Assembly (NCBI RefSeq): GCF_002159555.1
Contig: NZ_NFIV01000014.1
Location: 1 to 36,983 of the forward strand
Direction of reading: 5' to 3'
Length of the DNA: 36,983 nucleotides
Source of the DNA: Muribaculum sp. An289
GTDB lineage: Bacteria; Bacteroidota; Bacteroidia; Bacteroidales; UBA932
The notes beneath the pieces are model-generated. The model did no database searches. It saw only the letters and a program-made list of their open reading frames with translations, and was not told where the DNA came from. Position 1 is the first letter of the stretch, and each line of letters starts with the position of its first letter. Shown here piece after piece: positions 7,586 through 14,998 of the stretch. The position numbers were made by a program, and so were the translations under genes.

Positions 7586-8132
7586 CCCGAGAAACCCTCA
7601 CCGAGCCGGAGCGAGTCCGTCCCGGAGAGGAGAGCGGAACTGCCCATACTCATCCGAGACTGCACCCGGCAAGCCGTGAGCAGACTCTCCTTCGGTCCAG
7701 AGGTGTGATGAGTGCGCCTCCCTCCGCTCCGCCGCCGCACATCCGGCAGCAGAGCTCCAGTCAGCCCACACATCACGCAGCCGACAGCCAAAGCCTCCTT
7801 GAAGCCTGCTGCCGCAGCCCTCAAAGAGGACAACGGTATCCGGATGTCAGGCAGCCTGCTCCGCAGTCAGCCACATACTCCGGATGGTCTGAAAGGGGAA
7901 GATGCGCCCTGACGGACGCATCCTCCCCGCTGCCGAGCAGCCCGGCAGGCGGGCCGCACCGCAGCTCCCCGGGGCTTCGGGACAGTGCCCGGCTCCGCCG
8001 TCCACAGACCCTCAGCCCGAAGCGGAAGACCGTCGGCTGATGCCGCCGCTCCTCCGCACCGGCCAGTTCACTCCGCTCACTCGCCGGATCTTATAATAAT
8101 ATTACGACACTCCTCGTAAATAACTTCTAAAA

Positions 8133-8777
8133 CTAATCCTTGTTAGTCCCATACACCTTACTTACGAATTTATATGCTCTTCTTTCACCTGTTGCAGGAT
8201 GTGTCCAGTCAGCATCCTTAGGAATAGATACAACAATGATTGCGTTCTTATAACAAATTTCGCTTTCTTCAATTTTATCGTAAAACTCTTGATCCGTCAA
8301 CGACACACCTTTCATTGGATAACGCAGCCCACTCCAAGTAAAATCAATCTTAGCCTTACCCCAATCGCTTTTATATATTCTTACATCAGAAACAAGCATA
8401 ATGGACTCTGATGGTTGTGTCACATTTTCCAGTTCCTCCTCCGTTAAATATGAACGATTGTTGTTCCAAAAACCTTTATAACCATATTCCATAAAAGCCT
8501 GTACAACTCTTTTTATTGGTTCGGTACCAATTTTTCTGCAAGAGCGATTGTTGATCACCCAATTCTCTCTCTGTTTTCCTTGTGGCATTGGACGACCGTC
8601 AAACTCTATTACATCAAGTGGCTTTGCAAAATCAATCTCATGCCCTTGCACAGCACCAGCCTGACCATCATCCCGTACAATACGAATCCATTCTTTCGGA
8701 TTGTCTAAGTCTATGCCGCCTGGACAAAGTCCACCGTTCTTGCAACTGACAGCAAGAAGCAATACGCGTTTTCTCAT
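8133..8777 (-). CDS. Dual OB domain protein, last gene of the FkbH/DUF488 operon
   Basis: This is a 214-residue cytoplasmic protein. The N-terminus RVLLLAVSCKNGGLCPGGIDL, then EWIRIVR and DVIEFDG, is the pattern I recall for the dual OB-containing domain family, two small beta barrels thought to bind nucleic acid or a nucleotide ligand. The C-terminal half repeats a barrel-like pattern (SIMLVSDVRI, then KIDFTWSGLRYP, then NAIIVVSIP). Cys12 and Cys18 near the start are noteworthy. Its ATG shares one A with the stop of the preceding DUF488 gene (TAATG), so translation is coupled. Together with two DUF488 proteins this suggests a nucleic-acid-related role, but no enzymatic motif is visible. Confidence 0.7.
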   Translation of the reverse strand: MRKRVLLLAVSCKNGGLCPGGIDLDNPKEWIRIVRDDGQAGAVQGHEIDFAKPLDVIEFDGRPMPQGKQRENWVINNRSCRKIGTEPIKRVVQAFMEYGYKGFWNNNRSYLTEEELENVTQPSESIMLVSDVRIYKSDWGKAKIDFTWSGLRYPMKGVSLTDQEFYDKIEESEICYKNAIIVVSIPKDADWTHPATGERRAYKFVSKVYGTNKD

Positions 8778-9241
8778 TACAAGTTTCCTCCGAATTTAAT
8801 GTCGTTCTTAAATTTCTCAAGAAGCATCTCGCTAAGCACTCTCCTATGGCACTTTTCGTTTGTTGGCTCTGAGCACAGCAGCACAACATTTCCATACTTT
8901 CCAAACTCCTCAACAAAGTTGGAAATATTGGAATTGTATTCAAGTTGCTTTCTATATGCCGCCTCAAATAATTTGTAATCTCTACTCATAGGACAAGACT
9001 TGTCTCTTACCTCTTTCAATAGTTCTTTGGTCGGCGCCAAGTCCACTCGGTGCTTATATTTGCACCCATTTGCCAATTCCGAAAGGAAATACGGTAAATC
9101 TTGCTCAAATGCAAAGCGTGATAATTGCCCATTTGGATTAAGGCGTACATCCACAAGGCAATCAATATTATTTGCTTTGATGATCCCAAAAAACTCTTTC
9201 GCAGTTTTTTGTGTGAAGCCAATATTAAACAATTTAATCAT
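8777..9241 (-). CDS. DUF488 family protein, second copy
   Basis: This is a 154-residue protein. The longest frame starts at 9352, but the family begins at KLFNIGFTQKTAKEF, so the ATG at 9241 is used; it overlaps the preceding stop by 8 nt. DUF488 landmarks are LVDVRLNPNG (29-38) and LLCSEPTNEKCHRR (121-134), where Cys123 and the Cys-His-Arg triad at 131-133 are the conserved likely active or metal-binding residues. The family has no agreed biochemical activity to my knowledge. This copy is shorter than the other DUF488 in the operon and diverged strongly from it, so the pair looks like an old duplication or a hetero-oligomer rather than a recent copy. It shares one base with the dual-OB gene. 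Confidence 0.75.
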   Translation of the reverse strand: MIKLFNIGFTQKTAKEFFGIIKANNIDCLVDVRLNPNGQLSRFAFEQDLPYFLSELANGCKYKHRVDLAPTKELLKEVRDKSCPMSRDYKLFEAAYRKQLEYNSNISNFVEEFGKYGNVVLLCSEPTNEKCHRRVLSEMLLEKFKNDIKFGGNL

Positions 9242-10013
9242 AGTTCTCTGTATTATTATAGTTAAACCTTTTCCATCCATGTAACAGATTCCAATATCTA
9301 TCGCAGAAGTCATTGAGTTTCTCTTGCGCAGTCTTCCCGAAATAATTATCAAGGATTTCTTCTTTGAATATCATATTCAGCACTTTTTTCTTTTCACAAA
9401 CGAATGTCTCAAGTTGTTTGTCCAAATCAGAATTTGATATAAAGCAGATTCCTCCATCAGGTTTTTCGACGATATGCCTTACCTCAAGCCAATCTCCGTA
9501 TCTCTGTTCAAGCGCCTTACTTACCAAGAAATATCTATGACAATCCATAGGTTTCTTTTCGCTGCACATCAAGCACAGGGTATAATTTTTATCATAAGCA
9601 TCTTCAATGCGTTTTAATCCGCTTACAAAATGCTCATCATGCCTGAATTTACGGAAATCAACAATCTCGTCTGAACCAAGCAATTCAGTTTTCTCTGGAC
9701 GATAACTTTTTACTATAGGGAAAACCTCTTGTTCGAAAAATATGTCAGAAGCCTTGGAGAAAACATCTTGCTGACTACTGGCTTTAGCTCCAATTTCAGG
9801 CATATTCATGTATGGTATGCCTAATTTTTTTCCAGCAACCTTCATGTTGTCTGCATTGCATTGCGGATATTGCTTGGAAAATGGAACAGAGCGCACATCT
9901 ACCAAGAAATTAATGCCATACAGAGCTAATGTGTCAAACATTTGATTGACATCTATAATATTTCCTTTTTGAAATAAAGTGTACCCTACAGTATATATAT
10001 ACTTCTTATTCAT
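9234..10013 (-). CDS. DUF488 family protein, first copy (long form)
   Basis: This is a 259-residue cytoplasmic protein. The N-terminal half is DUF488: YTVGYTLFQKGN, then LVDVRSVPFSKQYPQC (38-52), and CLMCSEKKPMDCHR (147-160) with Cys150 and Cys158-His159-Arg160. Beyond residue 165 an extension of about 95 residues (HIVEKPDGGICFISNSDLD and a helical tail) is not part of the core domain. The first seven residues overlap the end of the FkbH-like gene (8-nt overlap ATGAATAA), and its own end overlaps the next DUF488 gene in the same style. It is AT-rich, unlike the GC-rich DNA on both sides. Role unknown; the conserved Cys residues suggest redox, metal-binding or nucleophile chemistry, which is inference. 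Confidence 0.78.
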   Translation of the reverse strand: MNKKYIYTVGYTLFQKGNIIDVNQMFDTLALYGINFLVDVRSVPFSKQYPQCNADNMKVAGKKLGIPYMNMPEIGAKASSQQDVFSKASDIFFEQEVFPIVKSYRPEKTELLGSDEIVDFRKFRHDEHFVSGLKRIEDAYDKNYTLCLMCSEKKPMDCHRYFLVSKALEQRYGDWLEVRHIVEKPDGGICFISNSDLDKQLETFVCEKKKVLNMIFKEEILDNYFGKTAQEKLNDFCDRYWNLLHGWKRFNYNNTENYD

Positions 10014-11409
10014 GTTTATATTCTTTTAGATTGGTGTTAATTCGCATTTTTCTTATCGACTGTATGTCCGGTTGGAAATATATTCTTCTATCATTGTTTA
10101 TAAAGATACTTTTATATTTATCTATCAACTCGACTGCTTTTCCATTAAATCCTGTATCATTGAAAGAAAATGTTATTGTCCTCCTACCAGCTAAAGCATA
10201 AAAATACAGCAAAATATATTCTTCGAGCCCGATTTCAAAATATCTACAGCTGATAGCCCAGTTTAGGATATGGATATTCTGTTCGTTCGCTGTGTAAGTT
10301 ATTGCAGAACAAATTCCCAAGTTTTCACCGTTATCTCTATAGATTTCAAAAACTAAAGATTTGCATTTTTCGTAATTTTCTTTCTTTTCTGAAAATTTGA
10401 ATTGATTGGACTTTGCATAAAGGCGCGTAGCTTCCGCATGGTTTATATCATCGCTAACCTTGACAAATAGCTGCGGAAGATAATTTTTCTCACGCTCTTG
10501 CTGTAAGACCGCATATAATCGTTTACGATTTCTTGACTTCAAAGAAAGCTCAAATCTATCAAAAACGCCGCATGTTAAAAGCAAAGTTAGAAGTTCATCA
10601 TGACTATCCCAGTCAGGTACAAACACATCAGGCAAATTATGCCTTACCTCGTCACGAACCACTTGATTGTCATCAATAAATACGCATGCACTTGTTAATA
10701 TTGATAACTTTTGTGCTATCGCTTTTATATTTTTACTCTTATCATTATAATTGGCAACAATACAGTCTATTTGACCTTTAAGAGGAAATTCCTCCTCATT
10801 GAGACAGTCAATAGCGGACAGAACATTTTCATTGTCATTACGTGAGCATATTGCAATATACAGACCTAATTCTTTAGATAAGGCTTGTATGAAACGCATG
10901 AATGTAATAAACGGAATTGCATCATCTGAACGGAGTTTTTGTTTAATGGCTTCAATGCCTTCTTCTGCGATAGTGCCCTTCCATACCGTATCATCGAGAT
11001 CAAGAATAACCGCCTTATACATGGTTTTGGTTTTACATATAATCTGTGAGATGATTTGCATAACCAATATTCCAACAACTGAAATGCCCGTCTTGCTTGA
11101 CAAATATATAGTCGATACCAGATTCTCTATCCTATATTCAAAAAGTTCATTACTTACATTCTCTTTAATAGAATATTCTACCTGTATCTCATCAACAGTA
11201 TCTCGTCCGTTGGAGATTGTCACTTCAAAACCGTATGCTTGTAACTTATGAAGAAGAAAGGACAAATTATGGTCGTCTGCAGCAATAAAATTTGCAATAC
11301 CTCCTATATTAACCATGTAACTGCTCGTGTTAAAATTACGAAATCGCTTTACATAGCTATTGATGTAAATGTCTATGAACCTATTGACTGGTGACTCTAT
11401 CTTTGTCAT
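10006..11409 (-). CDS. FkbH-like HAD-IIIC phosphatase/acyltransferase-like protein
   Basis: This is a 467-residue protein. The HAD core starts at AVILDLDDTVWKG (Asp137 and Asp139 as nucleophile and acid) and has motif IV FIDDNQVVRDEVR (244-256), as in FkbH-like proteins that load activated acyl groups on carriers. Residues about 300-450 look like the GNAT-type C-terminal domain of that family (FEIYRDNGENLGICSAI, then ILNWAISCRYFEIGLEEYIL). The first 125 residues do not match the usual FkbH N-terminus and are unassigned, apart from a hydrophobic stretch near 109-124. ATG at 11409 is chosen: the longer frame from 11556 runs through the leader palindrome. It heads a four-gene overlapping operon, not a polyketide cluster, so its usual role is doubtful here. 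Confidence 0.75.
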   Translation of the reverse strand: MTKIESPVNRFIDIYINSYVKRFRNFNTSSYMVNIGGIANFIAADDHNLSFLLHKLQAYGFEVTISNGRDTVDEIQVEYSIKENVSNELFEYRIENLVSTIYLSSKTGISVVGILVMQIISQIICKTKTMYKAVILDLDDTVWKGTIAEEGIEAIKQKLRSDDAIPFITFMRFIQALSKELGLYIAICSRNDNENVLSAIDCLNEEEFPLKGQIDCIVANYNDKSKNIKAIAQKLSILTSACVFIDDNQVVRDEVRHNLPDVFVPDWDSHDELLTLLLTCGVFDRFELSLKSRNRKRLYAVLQQEREKNYLPQLFVKVSDDINHAEATRLYAKSNQFKFSEKKENYEKCKSLVFEIYRDNGENLGICSAITYTANEQNIHILNWAISCRYFEIGLEEYILLYFYALAGRRTITFSFNDTGFNGKAVELIDKYKSIFINNDRRIYFQPDIQSIRKMRINTNLKEYKHE

Positions 11410-11458
11410 AATCAAAACAATGTCTCCCAGTTCCCGAAGACCTAATGCTCTTTTATAC

Positions 11459-11624
11459 AGAAGCGTGGAACTGCGATGCCACATCTGATTGGAGGTCGTA
11501 GGAAAAACCTGTGCACGGATATGGGAATAGCAGCCCACGCTAAGCGTGAGAACCACTATGCTATCCCTTGTGCACTATTGAAAATTTCCTACGTTTCCAA
11601 TCACAAGATAAGCATAACGCTTCT
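11459..11624. repeat. 166-bp imperfect palindrome in the leader of the FkbH/DUF488 operon
   Basis: The outer arms AGAAGCGT (11459-11466) and ACGCTTCT (11617-11624) are perfect. Further in, GATTGG and CGTAGGAAA pair with TTTCCTACG and CCAATC. Then GTGCAC with GGG and ATAGCA pairs with TGCTAT, CCC and GTGCAC. The centre is a CACGC/GCGTG mini-hairpin. The element lies between the predicted promoter at 11674-11681 and the ATG at 11409, so it would be transcribed into a long leader. A foldback transposon or an RNA regulator are both possible. Confidence 0.75.
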
Positions 11625-11673
11625 TAGTTTTATCGTATCGTATGTCTTGGAAAGAGATACCTCTAACCACTGA

Positions 11674-11681
11674 CAAAGATA
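11674..11681 (-). promoter_or_regulatory. Bacteroidota -7 element for the FkbH/DUF488 operon
   Basis: The minus strand reads TATCTTTG, an exact consensus match. It predicts a leader of about 255 nt that includes the palindrome at 11459-11624. No clear -33 TTTG was found. Confidence 0.55.
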
Positions 11682-12116
11682 GCGAATTTTACAATCTGAG
11701 ATATATTGTTGGCCCAATTTCTATGTTGTAAAGAGTTGATGATGATATCAAAAACAAAAACTCCCGCAAAGGTAGCCTGTCTCCGTCGGCCCGTCAAGGT
11801 CAGGCGGCTGCGCCGTTTGACCGTCGAAAATGACGCCCTGCGGGCATAATTTTCTCCGGCAAAACCTTGACAGACCGCTCCGTCAGGCTGGTGGGGCAGT
11901 CCTTTTTCTTTTCTTCTTTTTTGCGGTTTTTCTTCTTCTCTTTTTCTGGAATGTGTCCGTGAGGGTATTTTGCTTAACTTTGCCGCAGGACATGACTCCT
12001 CCAATCTCCCTCTGAGGTCAAGATTTGTAAAGGAGGCATCCCTCCTCAATACGCCTGCCAACCCGGGCAGTGGGCACGCTCGCTAATAGTGAACAGCAAT
12101 TAAACATCAAGCCCCT
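11682..12116. other. Intergenic stretch with GC hairpins and a pyrimidine tract
   Basis: No gene is credible here. It contains a hairpin with arms GTCAA/TTGAC and CGGC/GCCG at 11793-11821. It also has a nearly pure pyrimidine tract on the plus strand (11901-11947, broken only by a few G) and the promoter element for the next gene. The minus-strand frame at 11663-12061 is a by-product of the pyrimidine tract. Confidence 0.5.
11975..11982 (+). promoter_or_regulatory. Probable -7 element for the gene at 12117
   Basis: TAACTTTG fits TAnnTTTG and lies 134 bp upstream of the ATG. A GGAGG...CCTCC hairpin occurs in the predicted leader near 12020-12034. Confidence 0.4.
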
Positions 12117-12899
12117 ATGCCCGCATACAACCCCAGCATCCTCATCTCCGACTGCTACGGCTCCGTCGGCAGCGTCACCTTCTACCACCGCGACGGCAAA
12201 TGCCGTTGTAGAAGGAGGTCATCCCTCTCATTCGCAGGGACTCCGGCGCAGTGCGCCGCCCTCTCGGTCCACAGGAGGGCACTCGCCGCCTGGAGGACAA
12301 TCCCCGACACTGAGAAAGAGAGATGGCACGATATAGCCCGGAATGTACAGCCTCACAGACCTCCATTCGGCTCTGGAGATCATATCTCCGGACACAACCT
12401 CTTCATGTCGGCCTACCACGGCTTCGTCACCCTCAGGGACGAGCATATCCCGCAGCCTGTGGAGTACCGTCCATTTCCCGTTTTCGCGGCTGAGTTTGTA
12501 AGCGCGTCTGTCGCCAACAGCTCAGACCTGAGACTCCTGCTCCGCCTGTCAATGCCGCTTGAGAAAGAGCCGGAACGGTACGCCCTGCTCTGCAAAGTCC
12601 AGCTGACGGAAGCCGGAAAAGGCTGCAACCCAGGAAAGATGCGGAACATATTGGCGGAAGAAACGGAAAACGAGACAGATGCGGATGTCGGTCCGGCATC
12701 TGCGGCGGCCTGCGATGCCAGCAATTCGGATAGTGCCGTCAACTCCCGGATTATATTCCTTGCCATTCCGGACTACCGTATATTCTCCGGCATCTGTGCC
12801 GACCGATATTCTCTCCACATCCGCTATATGCTCATCGACAGACACACCGGCTACCGGAGCCAGTATCAAAAGTTATCCACAGCTATCGATATTGGATAA
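12117..12899 (+). CDS. Hypothetical protein of the GSxGxVT...SGHNLF family
   Basis: This is a 260-residue protein with no signal peptide. The N-terminal 100 residues follow a pattern shared with the genes at 12991 and 14999: GSVGSVTFYHRDGK, then a Gln/Ala region with WRTIPDTEKERWHDIA, then ISGHNLFMSAYHGF. The shared core is a basic start, a W-x(n)-LT/IP-x-x-Q/E-x-x-x-W-x-x-LA helix and a GxNLF motif. The C-terminal 150 residues are beta-rich with an Asp/Ala-rich linker and match nothing I know. GC content is high compared with the AT-rich operon on its left. Bacteroidota carry many such proteins annotated only as hypothetical; a surface, phage-like or DNA-binding role cannot be decided from sequence. 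Confidence 0.65.
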   Translation: MPAYNPSILISDCYGSVGSVTFYHRDGKCRCRRRSSLSFAGTPAQCAALSVHRRALAAWRTIPDTEKERWHDIARNVQPHRPPFGSGDHISGHNLFMSAYHGFVTLRDEHIPQPVEYRPFPVFAAEFVSASVANSSDLRLLLRLSMPLEKEPERYALLCKVQLTEAGKGCNPGKMRNILAEETENETDADVGPASAAACDASNSDSAVNSRIIFLAIPDYRIFSGICADRYSLHIRYMLIDRHTGYRSQYQKLSTAIDIG

Positions 12900-12960
12900 A
12901 CAATCACTTCAAATATTATATCGTAATCTATTTTATAACAATATATTGACTAATTATAAC

Positions 12961-12968
12961 TATCTTTG
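12961..12968 (+). promoter_or_regulatory. -7 element for the gene pair at 12991 and 14104
   Basis: TATCTTTG is an exact consensus match 23 bp before the ATG, in a short AT-rich spacer. This predicts a leader of only about 15 nt. Confidence 0.6.
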
Positions 12969-12990
12969 AACACCTAAACTTAACGACAAC

Positions 12991-14055
12991 ATGAAAGCAC
13001 TTCCATCCATCGCGTTCAGCGGATTCCGGGGCACGTCCTCGGAGGTGACGGCCCGCCAGGTGCGGGGCCGCACTGTCCTCAGCGGCAGGGCGCAGCATCC
13101 GCGCGTCAAGACCCCGGGGCAGTCATTCCGCAGGGCCAGCTTCTCCTTCATCTCCAAGCAGTACCGCACACTCACCGACAGCCAGCGCAGGGCGTGGGAC
13201 ACCCTTGCCGCGGCCCACAGGGAGAAGTCCCTGACCGGGGACGGAACACCGCTGACCGGCCACAACCTGTTCGTCTGTCTGAACTCCAACCGCTCTCTCC
13301 TCGGGGTGCCGCTGACCAGGGACACCCCGGACACCGTCCACGGCTCGTCGTATGTGGCGTTCGACGATATGTGGATCACCCCGGGAAGACTGCTCATCGC
13401 CGGACTGAAAGACCCGGACTCCCCGGAAAGCCGCCTTGTGGTGAAGATGGCGGCGACCGACAGTACGGCAGTCACCAAGGCATGGGGCAAGACTGTCATC
13501 ACCGGCACGTTCGACACCACCGACTGGGGAGACATCGACCTGACGGAAATATACATGGAGCGGTTCGGCATCCCCGTCACCGCCGGGCACAAGTACTTCA
13601 TCGAGATGTACTGGATAGACGAGCTCTCCGGCTATGTCTCCGAGGTAACCAGAGTATGCTATCCGGCGGTGGAGTCGGAGTCCATCCACGGCCAAGAGTA
13701 CGAGCCCCGCACGAGGATAACCGACGGCGAGCTCGTGGACAACGAGCGCAACTCCGTCTCCGGTCTGGACATCGAGTTCACCTCCGGTTCCCCGCTGGTC
13801 TCCGCCGCAGGCACTCTTGTAGGCTACGACGGAATAGCCGCATCCTATGCCTATTTTAGCCCGGACACGGACATACCGTATGAGAGCGACAGCCTGTCCT
13901 CATACATCCTCGTAAGGGGGAAGGAGACCAGGGCACCGCAGCTGTTCCTGATGAACATCATCCGCAGAAGCAATGAGAACAGCATCCAGTTCGCCCACAG
14001 GGGAGGATTCTATTCCAAGTCCTCGGACATCGTCGGCGGAGGCCTGCTGATGTAG
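12991..14055 (+). CDS. Hypothetical protein, long paralogue of the 14999 gene
   Basis: This is a 354-residue protein starting MKALPSIAFSGFRGTSSEVTA, parallel to MKYIPSIAF...GSAKGVTA of the gene at 14999. The shared region continues with a basic stretch, FISKQYRTLTDSQRRAWDTLAAAH (about 50-73) and LTGHNLFVCLN. It extends through RLVVKMAATDSTAVTKAWGK and KYFIEMYWIDELSGYVSEV, which align with KLVIMASAPQSNGVTRAYSK and KVFMKWFFVDTTTGEVSGEQ in that gene. About 120 further residues follow the point where the shorter paralogue ends. No signal peptide or membrane helix is evident. The next gene starts 48 bp downstream, so the two are probably co-transcribed. Composition is GC-rich with many Arg and Thr. 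Function unknown. Confidence 0.75.
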   Translation: MKALPSIAFSGFRGTSSEVTARQVRGRTVLSGRAQHPRVKTPGQSFRRASFSFISKQYRTLTDSQRRAWDTLAAAHREKSLTGDGTPLTGHNLFVCLNSNRSLLGVPLTRDTPDTVHGSSYVAFDDMWITPGRLLIAGLKDPDSPESRLVVKMAATDSTAVTKAWGKTVITGTFDTTDWGDIDLTEIYMERFGIPVTAGHKYFIEMYWIDELSGYVSEVTRVCYPAVESESIHGQEYEPRTRITDGELVDNERNSVSGLDIEFTSGSPLVSAAGTLVGYDGIAASYAYFSPDTDIPYESDSLSSYILVRGKETRAPQLFLMNIIRRSNENSIQFAHRGGFYSKSSDIVGGGLLM

Positions 14056-14103
14056 CCGCTGTCCGGACAGCCAGACAAGATTACCCAACCTAAAAACACC
14101 GTC

Positions 14104-14904
14104 ATGTTCAAATCCATATCCAACAACTTCGGAGCACCCGGAATCACCTTCAGGGACTTCCAGACCGACCGCTATGCGGTTCTCAACGCCCGCTTCCAGT
14201 ATGACCCGACAAATGAAGCCTACCTTGCGGCATCGGAACTCGAGATAAAAGTCCCCGCCCTGTCCCTGTCCAAAAGCACCGATGCGGGCGTGTTCGCCGT
14301 CTACAAAGATGAGAGGACATACCAGTGGGACGACACCCCGTCCCGGTACCACTTCGCCACCGTCCTGCGCAGCCGGATAAGGGACCGCAACACCCTCTGC
14401 ATCGAGAAACTCACCGACTTCGACGGCTACGGTCCAGTCACAATCTATATCTACGCCATGTACTCAACCCTGAACACCGGAGAGAGCACCGTACTCTCCG
14501 AAAGGACAACGCTGAGGATATCCACCGTACCGGAGATGTCCACGGCACTGTTCACCAGCGCATGTGTAATCGCTCCGGACTGGGTATCCCTCAATCTTAT
14601 CCTGCCTTACAGCATCAGCTCTGTAAAAGAAGACATCGAGATAGTCATGGCCGGATTTCCATCCGATGCCGTATGCGGGGAACTGCCGATAATCGGGGTC
14701 AGCAACCAGTTCCATCAGGAACTCGGAGGAGTGCATTACGCAAGCATACGGGACGGCAGGATGCTCATTCCTTACGCCACCCGCAACACCGGCTACAGCT
14801 CCGCAGACAGCCCTTTCGTCTCCCTCGTACTAGTGCGTGACGGCAATGCCCCATTGACGGCAGGCACAAATACTCACAGTCCATCAATTGATATAAAGAA
14901 ATAA
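14104..14904 (+). CDS. Hypothetical protein, partner of the 12991 gene
   Basis: This is a 266-residue, beta-rich protein starting MFKSISNNFGAPGITFRDF. Two halves look alike in character: strands ending in a Tyr- or Thr-rich edge (VTIYIYAMYSTLNTGEST near 117-134, and IEIVMAGFPSDAVCGELPIIGV later). This recalls the C-terminal half of the genes at 12991 and 14999 (KLVIMA..., then VTTGEVS-like). It lacks the W-x-LT-x-x-Q helix and GxNLF motif of its neighbours, so it may be a partner carrying only the C-terminal-type fold. No signal peptide. It lies 48 bp after its neighbour and has no promoter of its own. Confidence 0.65.
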   Translation: MFKSISNNFGAPGITFRDFQTDRYAVLNARFQYDPTNEAYLAASELEIKVPALSLSKSTDAGVFAVYKDERTYQWDDTPSRYHFATVLRSRIRDRNTLCIEKLTDFDGYGPVTIYIYAMYSTLNTGESTVLSERTTLRISTVPEMSTALFTSACVIAPDWVSLNLILPYSISSVKEDIEIVMAGFPSDAVCGELPIIGVSNQFHQELGGVHYASIRDGRMLIPYATRNTGYSSADSPFVSLVLVRDGNAPLTAGTNTHSPSIDIKK

Positions 14905-14960
14905 TTTAGATAAAGTAATATAATTTATTGAAGTAATATCTTTTAATAGCAAATTATTCT

Positions 14961-14968
14961 TATCTTTG
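14961..14968 (+). promoter_or_regulatory. -7 element for the gene at 14999
   Basis: TATCTTTG is an exact consensus match 31 bp before the ATG, in an AT-rich spacer. A separate promoter means this paralogue is an independent transcription unit, ended by the terminator at 15756-15795. Confidence 0.6.
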
Positions 14969-14998
14969 CATCAGCAATAAACCCTAAAACCCACAGCT

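Larger units (their letters stand above)
5740..8090. other. GC-rich, gene-free, palindrome-rich stretch (2.3 kb)
   Basis: No frame here gives a believable protein. The long open frames (for example 5757-6740 and 7423-8040 on plus) are rich in Arg, Ser, Pro and Ala, show no domain, have shadows on the other strand, and arise because GC-rich DNA has few stops. The stretch instead contains many inverted repeats, listed separately, and a degenerate direct repeat with GGGCAGAGCGGAA near 6680 and again near 6847. Hairpin loops of the type CGCTTCGCTCG or ACGCTGCGC recur. It ends abruptly at an AT-rich operon near 8095. It could be decayed mobile-element DNA, a string of structured RNA or recombination sites, or a mix. 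Confidence 0.6.

Noticed and set aside
7423-8040. 205-codon open frame on plus
   Set aside because: Low-complexity Ser/Pro/Arg composition, no family resemblance, contains the dyad and inverted repeat.
11459-11624. Retron msr-msd RNA
   Set aside because: No reverse transcriptase is encoded nearby.
11663-12061. 132-codon minus-strand frame
   Set aside because: Lys/Glu/Arg content comes from the pyrimidine tract; it also overlaps the promoter of the DUF488 operon.
13194-13859. 221-codon frame inside the gene at 12991
   Set aside because: A shadow in another frame, Arg/His/Pro-rich; the 12991 frame has a promoter, a paralogue and normal codon use.
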